Shown here: in pieces, positions 6,092 through 13,011 of the stretch | Numbering within the stretch: position 1 is the first letter of the stretch | How the letters are laid out: every line of letters begins with the position of its first letter | Notes under the pieces: model-generated | The model's input: only the letters and a program-made list of their open reading frames with translations | Database searches by the model: none | Told to the model about the DNA's origin: nothing | Position numbers and translations under genes: made by a program | Assembly: GCA_003500765.1 (NCBI GenBank) | Contig: DNQL01000040.1 | Coordinates: 1 to 17,580 of the forward strand | DNA length: 17,580 bases | Reading direction: 5' to 3' | DNA from: Elusimicrobiota bacterium | GTDB lineage: Bacteria > Elusimicrobiota > Elusimicrobia > Elusimicrobiales > UBA9959

Positions 6092-7054
6092 ATGAGAAAA
6101 ACCCTGATTTTAACAGCCGCGGTATTCGCCGCCGGACAGGCCTGGGCCGGCGACATTAATTCCATGAGGGCCGCCGACGTGGCCGCCGCGCCGGCGGACG
6201 GCATAGTCATGCCGGCCGAGCCGGCCGCCCTGAAGGCCAACACTCTGCCGCAGGCGCTGCGCAAGATAAAGGTCAACACGGCCGACGAGGCCATGAACGA
6301 CCGCCTGGTCGGCCTCCTGCGGGACGGCCTCGATATCGACTGGGTCCTGGCGGACCTGGCCTCGATGGGATTCAAGGCTAAAGCCTATACCAACGCCTCC
6401 GGCGGCTACTTCGTCATGGTCGACGTCAAAGGCCTCGATGAGTCGGACTACGCCATCGGCCTGGCCCGGGTCTACTACGTGACCGAGGTACGGGTCGGAC
6501 GAGCCATATACGAGGAAATATTCGGCGGCGGCGCCAAATCGACCTACGCCGTGAAGCAAGGAACCATAAAGGGCGGCATTAACGGCAGCCCGGCGGACAT
6601 AAAGATAGACAAGGTGGGCTGGACGATCAAGGGCGGCATGAACGGCAGCCCCGTCGACGTTGCCATAGACCACGAGGCCCGCGCCATCAGTGGCGGAGCC
6701 AACCTCAGCCCGGTGGACCTGCGCTTTGAATGGTCCAAAGAGAAGATACTGGTGGAGGGCGGCGCCAACCACAGCCCCGTCAGCTACCTGGCCGACTGGG
6801 AGAAGGGGGAAGTCACCGGCCATATGAACAACGCCCCGCTCAAGCTGGAATTCGACATGGATGAGGGGACCGCCGGCTCGATGATAGTAAAGGTGACCGG
6901 CTACGCCAACCGCGCCCCCGTGGAGCTCGTTTACAACAAGCACAACGGCCACATCGGCGGCGCGATGAACCGGGCCCCGGTGGACATCACGCTGGTCAAC
7001 TGCGATCTTTACGACTTCCTGCAGTATTTTTTCCTCTTCGCCGGGAAGAACTGA
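6092..7054 (+). CDS. Secreted protein with seven GxNx(S/A)P repeats, unknown family
   Basis: A 320-residue protein with a signal peptide (MRKTLILTAAVFAAGQAWA) and a helical N-terminal domain (about 50-150). The C-terminal half is built of seven repeats of about 20 residues. Each carries G-x-N-x-(S/A)-P-(V/L/A): GGINGSPAD near 161, then near 181, 201, 223, 242, 270 and 290. Hydrophobic and charged residues alternate between the motifs (for example DIKIDKVGW), which predicts one short beta turn per repeat and hence a small beta-solenoid or sheet. The last residues are aromatic (FLQYFFLFAGKN), which could pack the end or contact a membrane. I recognise no named family. GGAGG seven bases before the ATG supports the start. 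It lies alone between a divergent peptidase gene and a terminator. Confidence 0.8.
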   Translation: MRKTLILTAAVFAAGQAWAGDINSMRAADVAAAPADGIVMPAEPAALKANTLPQALRKIKVNTADEAMNDRLVGLLRDGLDIDWVLADLASMGFKAKAYTNASGGYFVMVDVKGLDESDYAIGLARVYYVTEVRVGRAIYEEIFGGGAKSTYAVKQGTIKGGINGSPADIKIDKVGWTIKGGMNGSPVDVAIDHEARAISGGANLSPVDLRFEWSKEKILVEGGANHSPVSYLADWEKGEVTGHMNNAPLKLEFDMDEGTAGSMIVKVTGYANRAPVELVYNKHNGHIGGAMNRAPVDITLVNCDLYDFLQYFFLFAGKN

Positions 7055-7076
7055 CCCCATAGACCTGACCCCATAG
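7051..7076 (+). repeat. Tandem direct repeat ctgaccccatag, two copies
   Basis: The 12-base unit occurs at 7051-7062 and 7065-7076, two bases apart. It overlaps the stop codon of the repeat-protein gene and abuts the terminator stem. It may be a REP-type remnant or a simple local duplication. Confidence 0.6.
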
Positions 7077-7104
7077 GCCCCCGGCGTACGCGCCGGGGGC
7101 TTTT
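7077..7104 (+). terminator. Rho-independent terminator
   Basis: A perfect 10-bp GC stem (7077-7086 with 7091-7100), loop TACG, then TTTT. It closes the repeat-protein gene and separates it from the barrel/kinase operon. Confidence 0.85.
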
Positions 7105-7127
7105 CTATTGCAATACCGGCCCATTTA

Positions 7128-7133
7128 TATAAT
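7128..7133 (+). promoter_or_regulatory. Possible -10 box for the barrel/histidine-kinase operon
   Basis: TATAAT in an AT-rich patch ending 11 bases before the ATG at 7145. The predicted leader is only about five bases, carrying at best a weak GCGGA. No good -35 is visible. Confidence 0.45.
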
Positions 7134-7144
7134 AATTAAGCGGA

Positions 7145-7990
7145 ATGAAAGTCCTCCTGTCCCTGCTGCTCCTCCTGCCGGCCGCCGGCCCCGCCTCCGC
7201 CTGGTGGCTGGACGCAGACCACACTTTCGGAGACCGCGGCCTGGAGAAGACCTCCGCCTCCTTTTTCTTAAAACCCGCGGCGAGATGGGTTACCGGACTC
7301 AACGCCGGCTATTACAAGGATGACGGCGCTTACCCGGAAAAGATCTGGGCCTTACGGCTGCCGGCCATGCTGAACCTTAAAAAAGGCCTTATAACCCTGA
7401 AGCCCTTTTTCTACCCCGAAAGGGGCGCTTATGATTCCTCGGCCTGGGGGGCCAAAGCCGGCCTGATGCTGCCGGTAACCGACGAAGGCCCGGACGGCTA
7501 CACCCACCTGAGCCTCTCAGCCGCGGGCTCAAGGCAGAAGACCCTCGACCTCGCCGGCGACGGGAAAAACCTTTCCGCTTACGCTCTCGAGGCCCAGATA
7601 GAGAAGAACTACTTCGACCAGTTCTTCTTCCTGGCCCACGCCTCCGGCTTCCTGGCCGACGGCCCCGCCGCCGCCTCCCTGCCCGCGCCGTCGCTGGACC
7701 ATTCGGACCTCGCCTTCCTGGGAGCCTTCGCCCATATCACCGCCGGACCCGAGTGGGCGGCGGGCATGCAGTTCGCCAGGAATATGGAGCCCGATTACGA
7801 TAGCCACGTTTACGCGGGATTTAGTAGAATATCGTTCAGGTCGGCGCCGCAGGCTTCCTCGGCCATTTTCGGCATGAGGCTGAAGCTCTGGGAGACCTCG
7901 TCGATCGACCTGGGGTACAATCTCTACAAGCCGGACGGCTCGGGAAGCCGGAACCGCTACAAACTGCTATACCAGGTGTTCTTCCAATGA
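7145..7990 (+). CDS. Putative outer-membrane beta-barrel protein, unknown function
   Basis: A 281-residue protein with a signal peptide (MKVLLSLLLLLPAAGPASA). The mature part is made of alternating amphipathic strands rich in Tyr, Phe and Gly (for example ARWVTGLNAGYYKDD, LITLKPFFYPERGAYDS, SSIDLGYNLYKPDG). It ends in a strand finishing LLYQVFFQ, with an aromatic residue next to the C-terminus as in many barrels inserted by BamA. No cysteines or enzymatic motif are seen, so the barrel call rests on composition and the C-terminal signature. The stop codon overlaps the start of the histidine kinase (ATGA at 7987-7990), so the two are translationally coupled. A barrel protein and a sensor kinase may thus share one regulatory task. 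Confidence 0.7.
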   Translation: MKVLLSLLLLLPAAGPASAWWLDADHTFGDRGLEKTSASFFLKPAARWVTGLNAGYYKDDGAYPEKIWALRLPAMLNLKKGLITLKPFFYPERGAYDSSAWGAKAGLMLPVTDEGPDGYTHLSLSAAGSRQKTLDLAGDGKNLSAYALEAQIEKNYFDQFFFLAHASGFLADGPAAASLPAPSLDHSDLAFLGAFAHITAGPEWAAGMQFARNMEPDYDSHVYAGFSRISFRSAPQASSAIFGMRLKLWETSSIDLGYNLYKPDGSGSRNRYKLLYQVFFQ

Positions 7991-9549
7991 TAGTGCAAAG
8001 CCAGGAAAGCCTTGAAATGCTCGTGATGGTGTCGCGGCTTCTGTCGTCGAAGCTGGACATCTCGGAGCTGCTCACCACCATCATGCGCCTGGCCTCCCGG
8101 GTGGTCGGCGCTGAACGCGCGTCCCTCTACCTCCTGGACGAGAAGACCCAGGAACTCTATTTCGACGTGGCCCTGGGGCTTCCCGAGGAAGTGGCCAGGA
8201 TACGCCTGAAAGTGGGCGAAGGCGTGGCCGGCAACTGCGCCAAGGAGGGCCGCTCCATAATCGCCAACGACGTGGCCGGCGACAACCGCCACTCGGGCAA
8301 GGTGGACGCCAAGTCCGGCTTCGTGACCCGCTCGCTGCTGACCTGCCCCATGATCATCAAGGGCAAGGTCATCGGCGTGGTGCAGGCCATAAACAAGACC
8401 GACGGCGAGTTCAGCGAGACCGACAAGAACAATTTCGAAGCTTTCGCCTCCCAGGCCGCCATAGCCATCGAGAACTCCCGCCTGTTCTCCTCCGTCAAGG
8501 AGGAGAAGCGCAAACTCGAGATAGTGTTCCGGCGGATCAAGGAAGGCGCCATCCTGACGGACAGGGACGGCGGAATAGTGATGGTCAACAGCGCCGCCAA
8601 GCTGTTCCTGGAGTTCGAGAAGTTCAAGTTCGCCAACATGCGCGAGGTTTTCCGCACCTTCTGCACCGAGGAGGCCTACGACGCCGTCCTCGCCTCCGGA
8701 GAACAGTATTCCAAATTCGATTTCGCGCGCGAGAAGCCCAAGCGGCTCTACCTCGAAGGCTCGGCCATACGCCTGCTCAGCGCCCCGAAGGAGGGCGAGG
8801 AGCCCGGCACCGAGGGCTGGCTCTGGATACTCTCCGACGTGACGGCACAGAAGCTGGAAGAGAGGATGGCCCGCAATTTCCTCTCCCTCATCTCTCACAA
8901 GTTCAAGACCCCGCTGGCGGCGATAAGCGGCTACGCCCAGATCCTCTCCGACGAATCGCATTCCTCGGAGATGCCGGAAATAGTGCGCAAATCGGCGGGC
9001 ACCATCTACACCCAGGGCGCCAAGCTCAACAGCCTGGTCGAAAGCCTGCTGGACTTCGTGACGGTGGACAGCCTGGAGCAGTCCGCCCTGAGCTACTCCT
9101 CTTTCGACGCCGGAGAGCTGGCCAAGGAAGTCGCCGAGAACGCCAGGCGCCGCCTCCCCATGGAGGGCGTCACCTGCAAGATAGCCATACCCGACCCCGT
9201 GACCGTGCGCGGCGACAGGGGCCTCATCAAGAGCGCGCTGAAGAACCTGGTGGAGAACGCCGTCAAATTCAACCCCGCCAAGGAAAAGCTGGTGGTCATC
9301 TCGGCCGCCGCGCGGGACGGAAAGGTCATGCTTTCGGTCGGCGACAACGGCCCCGGCATCCCCGGCGAAGAGCATGAGAACATTTTCGGCAAGTTCTACC
9401 AGGTCGAAGCCTCGTTCACCGGCCAGGTGGAGGGCTGGGGCATCGGCCTGGCCCTGGTAAAGAAGGTCGCGGAAGTGCACGGCGGCCGCGCGCTGGTGAA
9501 ATCCCAACTGCAGAAAGGTTCCGCTTTCACTATACTGCTGCCGCAGTAA
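7987..9549 (+). CDS. GAF-PAS sensor histidine kinase, soluble
   Basis: A 520-residue kinase without membrane segments, so it is cytoplasmic. Domains in order: GAF (about 20-168, with GAERASLYLLDE and VGEGVAGNCAKEG), a PAS-like domain (about 175-290, with ILTDRDGGIVMVNSAA), HisKA with phospho-acceptor H304 in LISHKFKTPLAAISGY, and HATPase. The HATPase has N-box LVENAVKFNP (421-430), G1 DNGPGIPG (453-460), F-box GKFYQV and G2 GWGIGLAL (483-490). The H-box reads SHKFKTPL rather than the usual SHELRTPL, but the histidine and the TPL are intact. No response regulator is in the window, so its partner is elsewhere. It starts on the ATGA overlap with the barrel gene, has only a weak upstream CAGGTG, and ends before a strong terminator. 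Confidence 0.93.
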   Translation: MIVQSQESLEMLVMVSRLLSSKLDISELLTTIMRLASRVVGAERASLYLLDEKTQELYFDVALGLPEEVARIRLKVGEGVAGNCAKEGRSIIANDVAGDNRHSGKVDAKSGFVTRSLLTCPMIIKGKVIGVVQAINKTDGEFSETDKNNFEAFASQAAIAIENSRLFSSVKEEKRKLEIVFRRIKEGAILTDRDGGIVMVNSAAKLFLEFEKFKFANMREVFRTFCTEEAYDAVLASGEQYSKFDFAREKPKRLYLEGSAIRLLSAPKEGEEPGTEGWLWILSDVTAQKLEERMARNFLSLISHKFKTPLAAISGYAQILSDESHSSEMPEIVRKSAGTIYTQGAKLNSLVESLLDFVTVDSLEQSALSYSSFDAGELAKEVAENARRRLPMEGVTCKIAIPDPVTVRGDRGLIKSALKNLVENAVKFNPAKEKLVVISAAARDGKVMLSVGDNGPGIPGEEHENIFGKFYQVEASFTGQVEGWGIGLALVKKVAEVHGGRALVKSQLQKGSAFTILLPQ

Positions 9550-9565
9550 AGCTCCGACAGCGGCA

Positions 9566-9607
9566 AAGAGAGAGGCCCCGGGAACTTTCCCGGGGCCTCT
9601 CTCTTTT
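9566..9607 (+). terminator. Long-stem rho-independent terminator
   Basis: A perfect 18-bp stem (9566-9583 with 9588-9605) and four-base loop; the right arm runs into TTTT at 9604-9607. On the minus strand the same hairpin ends in TTT, so it can also stop the converging core operon that ends at 9625. Confidence 0.9.
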
Positions 9608-9624
9608 ATCGCCGCGCTAAACGG

Positions 9625-9900
9625 TCAGTTGGCGGTCTTGACGTTGACCCCGACGAATACCATGGCCGGCGGCAGCACCACGCACTGGAAGCGCTTGGCC
9701 AGGAAGGAGTCGCGGGCCGGCAGTATGGAGAGTATGCCGTTGGTCCAGCTGACGTGGCGTATTTCCTCGGAGGCCAGCCACTCGTAAAGGCGGCCGCCGG
9801 CGCCGTCGTCGGTGACCCAGACCACGGCGTCCTCCCACGGGACCGCGGACGGGTCCTCCGAGAACTTGAACTCCTGGAACTTTTCCGAAAGGCTGCTCAT
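9625..9900 (-). CDS. Hypothetical 91-residue protein downstream of rnpB
   Basis: ATG 9900 is preceded by a strong purine run (GGGGGGAGA) a few bases upstream. The frame stays open further upstream, but only into the RNase P RNA, so I reject longer starts. The product is small and acidic at the N-terminus (SEKFQEFKFSEDPSAVPWED). It continues with alternating hydrophobic strands (DAVVWVTDD, RHVSWTNGILSIL, CVVLPPAMVFVGVNV). It has no signal peptide or membrane helix and one cysteine. I recognise no family. The start lies 37 bases after the end of rnpB with no clear terminator between, so it may be cotranscribed with the RNA. Confidence 0.65.
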   Translation of the reverse strand: MSSLSEKFQEFKFSEDPSAVPWEDAVVWVTDDGAGGRLYEWLASEEIRHVSWTNGILSILPARDSFLAKRFQCVVLPPAMVFVGVNVKTAN

Positions 9901-9937
9901 AGTCTCCCCCCTTTTTTCCGCTGACCGCTGATATTTA

Positions 9938-10330
9938 TTTATCGCCGGACTGTACCCCGAATTCTGTCCCCCGCCCGGAGGCGGATGGAGGATCATTTGT
10001 CTCAGCGGCCCACTTGGCGTCCCCGCTCGAGGCGGGTGGACGGGCATCCTGGACGCCGCTTTGGCCTTGCTTCAGGTGGGGCTTGCCCTGCCCCGCCGGT
10101 CGCCCGGCGGGCGGTGCGCTCTTACCGCACCTTTTCACCCTTACCCTTTCGGGCGGTATGTTCTCTGTGGCGCTATCCGTCGACCGGGGGTCTGGCCCCG
10201 GCCTCCCGGCCTATGGCCGGCCGCGTTAGCGGCGCGGCTTTGAACCGGCACCCTGCCCTGTGAAGTTCGGAAGTTCCTCCCCCGCGCCCGCTTTCGCGGA
10301 CACGGGAGCGACCCTCCATCCGGCGATAAA
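9938..10330 (-). ncRNA. rnpB: RNase P RNA, class A type
   Basis: The catalytic RNA of RNase P, which removes 5' leaders from tRNA precursors. Conserved blocks on the minus strand, in order: GAGGAACTTCC (region I); GGGCAGGGTGCCGGTTC; ACAGAGAACATACCGCC; GGGTAAGGGTGAAAAGGTGC followed by GGTAAGAGCGCACCG; AGCAAGGCCAAA; and a terminal ACAGAATTCGGGGTA (region V). The ends are set by a perfect 12-bp P1 helix (10330-10319 with 9949-9938), giving about 393 nt. Helix P4 forms between regions I and V with the bulged U kept, but with compensated sequence changes (see findings). The RNA begins six bases after the stop codon of the zinc-ribbon gene, with no obvious promoter of its own, so processing from a longer transcript is possible. 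Confidence 0.95.
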
Positions 10331-10335
10331 ATTCC

Positions 10336-11112
10336 TTAAGCCCCGGACGCCCGCGTTTCCGCGGCGCCGAAGATAGTGGTCCTGAGGTACATCAGCCGCT
10401 GGCACTCGCCGCAGATGGCGAGGCCGCCCGGCTTGAGCAGGTCCACCTCTTCCTGCGGGCGCAGCCGCATGTGGCAGCCGCCGCAGGAGAGTTTCTCTCC
10501 CGGCTGACCCGAGACCTCCGTCACCACCAGGCCCTTGAGCCGGTCCCGCAAAAATCCGTAGCGCTCCAGCAGGTCGGCCGGCATTCCGCCCAGGAGAGCC
10601 TCCCTCCGCGCGCGCAGTCCCTCCGCGCTGGAACCCATCTCCGCGGCCTCGGCGTCGATGGCGGCCAGGCGGTCCTGCAGGGAGGCGGCCAGGACGTTCA
10701 CCGCGGCCTGCTCGGCCTTCTCCGCGGCCGCCGCCCCGTCTATCTTTTCCAGCAGCTCCAGCACGGCGGTCTCGGCTTCGTCCTTTTCCCTGGAGGCGAA
10801 GGCTATCTCGTTCTCCAGGGCCTTGTAGGCGTCGTTGCTCTTTATCTGGTTGAGGTCCCTCTGATGCTTGCGGATCTCCTCTTCCTTCTCGGCCGCGAAC
10901 AATTCCTTGCTTTTTTTCTCCACCTGCAGCCGGGTAAGCTCGGCCCTGGCGGCGGCCAGCGCGCCCTTCTTCGCCTCGAAAGCGTCCTCTTCGGCGGCCT
11001 TGCGGCCCGGCACGGCGGCCAGGCCGGCGGCGAGCCTGTCCAGGGCGAGATCGAGCTCCTGTACGGCTATCAGCGCTTTTACGCTTTCTTTGGGGGCGTG
11101 GAATATGGCCAT
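10336..11112 (-). CDS. Coiled-coil C4 zinc-ribbon protein (COG1579 family)
   Basis: A 258-residue protein. Residues about 10-185 form a long Ala/Glu/Lys-rich coiled coil containing the family segment SNDAYKALENEI near 92-103. The C-terminus is a zinc ribbon with four cysteines, C210-x2-C213 and C234-x2-C237. This is the layout of the COG1579 (zf-RING_7) family, predicted nucleic-acid-binding proteins of unsettled function. The ATG has no Shine-Dalgarno. An extended -10 box ends six bases before it, predicting a leaderless mRNA. The stop codon lies six bases before the RNase P RNA; from memory, related genes adjoin rnpB in some other bacteria, so a link to RNA processing is possible but unproven. 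Confidence 0.88.
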   Translation of the reverse strand: MAIFHAPKESVKALIAVQELDLALDRLAAGLAAVPGRKAAEEDAFEAKKGALAAARAELTRLQVEKKSKELFAAEKEEEIRKHQRDLNQIKSNDAYKALENEIAFASREKDEAETAVLELLEKIDGAAAAEKAEQAAVNVLAASLQDRLAAIDAEAAEMGSSAEGLRARREALLGGMPADLLERYGFLRDRLKGLVVTEVSGQPGEKLSCGGCHMRLRPQEEVDLLKPGGLAICGECQRLMYLRTTIFGAAETRASGA

Positions 11113-11118
11113 GAGGGG

Positions 11119-11127
11119 ATTATACCA
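11119..11127 (-). promoter_or_regulatory. Extended -10 promoter of the zinc-ribbon gene, leaderless
   Basis: TGGTATAAT on the minus strand is a full extended -10 (TGnTATAAT). Its last base is seven before the A of the ATG at 11112, so transcription should start at or next to the start codon. The hexamer overlaps the TAA stop of metF. No -35 is needed for extended -10 promoters. Confidence 0.6.
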
Positions 11128-12004
11128 ATCTCGACGGGTTCAGGCGCCTGAACACCTCGCGCGTGGCCCGGGACCTGTTGAAAGTGTAGAAATGAAGGCC
11201 CGGCACGCCGGCGGCCAGCAGTTCCTCGGCTTGCGCCGAGGCGTAATCAAGGCCGAAGGCGAAGAGCGCGTCCTTGTCCCCGCCGTGCTTTTCCAGGCCG
11301 GCGGAGAGCTCCGCCGGCACAGAGATGCCCTGGCCGGCCACGAAATTATCGCGCTGTTTGAGGCTGGTCAGCGGCATCAGGCCGGGAACGATCGGCGCCG
11401 TCACGCCGGCCGCGGCGGCCGCGTCCCTGAAGCGGAAGAAAGCCGCGTTATCGAAGAAAACCTGCGTTATGGCGAATTCCCCGCCGGCGTCGAGCTTCTG
11501 CTTAAGCCTCCGCACGTCCTCCCCGAGGCTGGACGCTTCGGGATGCTTCTCCGGGTAGGCTGCCACGCCCACGCAAAAATCCCCCCCGGACTTGACCGCG
11601 GGCACCAGGTCCGAGGCGTAGGAGAAGGCGCGCTCCCCCTCCCGGCCGGGCTCCAGGTCGCCCCTGAGCGCCAGGACGTTCTCCAGCCCCAGGATCTTAA
11701 CCAGCTTGAGCGTCTCTTCGAGCGTCTGCCGGTCGCGGATTATCGCGGTGGTCAGGTGGGCCATGACCTCGAGGGAAAACTCGTGCTTTAGCACGCCGCT
11801 GAGCGCCAGCGTGTTGGAGATGCTGGCGAAGTTCCAGCTGGGCATGTATTTCTGCGAGAGCGTTATGGATACGAAATCCGGCCCCAGCGACTTGAGGTCG
11901 GAGATCGCGGCCTTGAGCGAGGGAATATCCTCCTCTTTCTTGGGAGGATAGAACTCGAAAGAAAAAGTCCTCCCGCCGGAGGCGAGCATCTTTGATATCT
12001 TCAT
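11120..12004 (-). CDS. metF: 5,10-methylenetetrahydrofolate reductase
   Basis: Reduces 5,10-methylene-THF to 5-methyl-THF with FAD, feeding methionine synthesis. In acetogens and relatives it also serves the methyl branch of the Wood-Ljungdahl pathway. The 294-residue length is normal. Family motifs: TFSFEFYPPK with the catalytic Glu at E17, LENVLALRGD near 110, ITQVFFD near 188 and VPGLMPLTS near 216. I set the start at ATG 12004 because it overlaps the lepB stop as ATGA and directly begins the MKISKML N-terminus. A longer frame from 12034 would add ten residues read inside lepB. The gene is coupled to lepB, and its stop codon forms part of the next gene's -10 box. Confidence 0.93.
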   Translation of the reverse strand: MKISKMLASGGRTFSFEFYPPKKEEDIPSLKAAISDLKSLGPDFVSITLSQKYMPSWNFASISNTLALSGVLKHEFSLEVMAHLTTAIIRDRQTLEETLKLVKILGLENVLALRGDLEPGREGERAFSYASDLVPAVKSGGDFCVGVAAYPEKHPEASSLGEDVRRLKQKLDAGGEFAITQVFFDNAAFFRFRDAAAAAGVTAPIVPGLMPLTSLKQRDNFVAGQGISVPAELSAGLEKHGGDKDALFAFGLDYASAQAEELLAAGVPGLHFYTFNRSRATREVFRRLNPSRLV

Positions 12005-12975
12005 TTCGACACGGACATCCTGGAAGGAGGCCAATAGGTGAACCAGGCGCGCCCCTTCACCAGGCGCTCGGGGACGGGCCCCCAGTAGCGGGAGTCGCAG
12101 GAACGGTCGCGGTTGTCGCCCATGACCAGGTAATTGCCCTCGGGCACCGTCACGGGGCCGAAATTGTCGCGCACATGCTCGGAATACATCTTGCCCAGCA
12201 TGCGGGTCTCCCAGTACGTCTGGTAGGCCGCGCGCTGGACTCCGGGGGCCGGCGGGTAGCGGAACCCGTCAACGTACTGCGCGTAGGGTTCCTCCCCCAG
12301 CGGCTCGCCGTTTATCAGGACTTCGCCGTCGCGCAGTTCCACGGTCTCGCCCGGCAGGCCTATGACGCGCTTGATGAAATCCTTGCCGTACTGCGGGCCG
12401 CCGCACTGCGTCTCCGAAGGGTCCGAAGACGGGAACTGGAAGACTACGATATCCATGCGCCCGGGTTTCCTGAGAGCGAGCAGCTTTTTACCGGTGTAGG
12501 GGATACGGAAGCCGTAGACGAACTTATTGACGAAAAGATGGTCACCCTCGATGAAGGTGGTGCGCATCGAGCCCGAGGGGATCTTGAAGGCCTGCACGAA
12601 AAGGTACATCACGACCGAGGCCAGCAGAACGGCCGAGAAGACGGTCTCCGACCAGTCCAGGTCTCCCTTTATTACGGTCCCGGGCTGGCCGGAAGGGCGG
12701 CGCCACCATCCCCAGGCAAAGCCGGCGAGCGCGGCGGCGGAGCCGTAAAGCAGCTGGCGGGCGCTGAAAAGGGAGGACGTCACGATGTCGCCTCCGCGGT
12801 TGTCGACGGTCACCGCCAGCAGCAGGGCGGCGATGAAAGCCATCAGCGAGACGAACGCGGCGTGCCAGAGCCTGAAAAAACGCGCGGAGACGAACCTGTT
12901 CTTCTCGGAAAACACCCTCGTCAGGTAATAGTGGAGGCCCACCAGCAGCCCTATCCAGAAAAGTTTTTCTTCCAT
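12001..12975 (-). CDS. lepB: Signal peptidase I
   Basis: Cleaves signal peptides of Sec- and Tat-exported proteins at the outer face of the inner membrane. The 324-residue protein has an expanded membrane part (about 5-20, 38-57, 78-92, 110-130) before the catalytic region. The nucleophile is S136 in KIPSGSM and the general base is K202 in KDFIKRVIGLPGE. The late MGDNRDRSCDSR box is present. A two-cysteine-free insertion with SSDPSETQCGG precedes the Lys box. GGAGA before the ATG supports the start. It lies 36 bases after lepA and overlaps metF by four bases. The many predicted Sec substrates in this window would be its clients. Confidence 0.95.
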   Translation of the reverse strand: MEEKLFWIGLLVGLHYYLTRVFSEKNRFVSARFFRLWHAAFVSLMAFIAALLLAVTVDNRGGDIVTSSLFSARQLLYGSAAALAGFAWGWWRRPSGQPGTVIKGDLDWSETVFSAVLLASVVMYLFVQAFKIPSGSMRTTFIEGDHLFVNKFVYGFRIPYTGKKLLALRKPGRMDIVVFQFPSSDPSETQCGGPQYGKDFIKRVIGLPGETVELRDGEVLINGEPLGEEPYAQYVDGFRYPPAPGVQRAAYQTYWETRMLGKMYSEHVRDNFGPVTVPEGNYLVMGDNRDRSCDSRYWGPVPERLVKGRAWFTYWPPSRMSVSK

Positions 12976-13011
12976 TGTGAGCGTCTCCGTTGCGCGGCCG
13001 AATACCGCGGC

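Noticed and set aside
6110..7060. 316-codon minus-strand frame opposite the repeat protein
   Set aside because: Its apparent repeats (VHRGP, VNAA and similar) simply mirror the sense-strand repeats; the sense frame has a signal peptide and ribosome binding site.
7957..9507. 516-codon open frame on the minus strand opposite the histidine kinase
   Set aside because: It mirrors the kinase gene; its composition (Gly, His, Leu, Val-rich, no motifs) is typical of antisense of GC-rich coding sequence, and the kinase domains are unambiguous.
9901..10047. N-terminal extension of the 91-residue protein to 140 residues
   Set aside because: The extra codons lie inside RNase P RNA; ATG 9900 has a strong purine-rich ribosome binding site.
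9985..10263. Short plus-strand frames within 9985-10263
   Set aside because: They lie entirely in the rnpB gene, which is identified by conserved blocks and the P1 helix.
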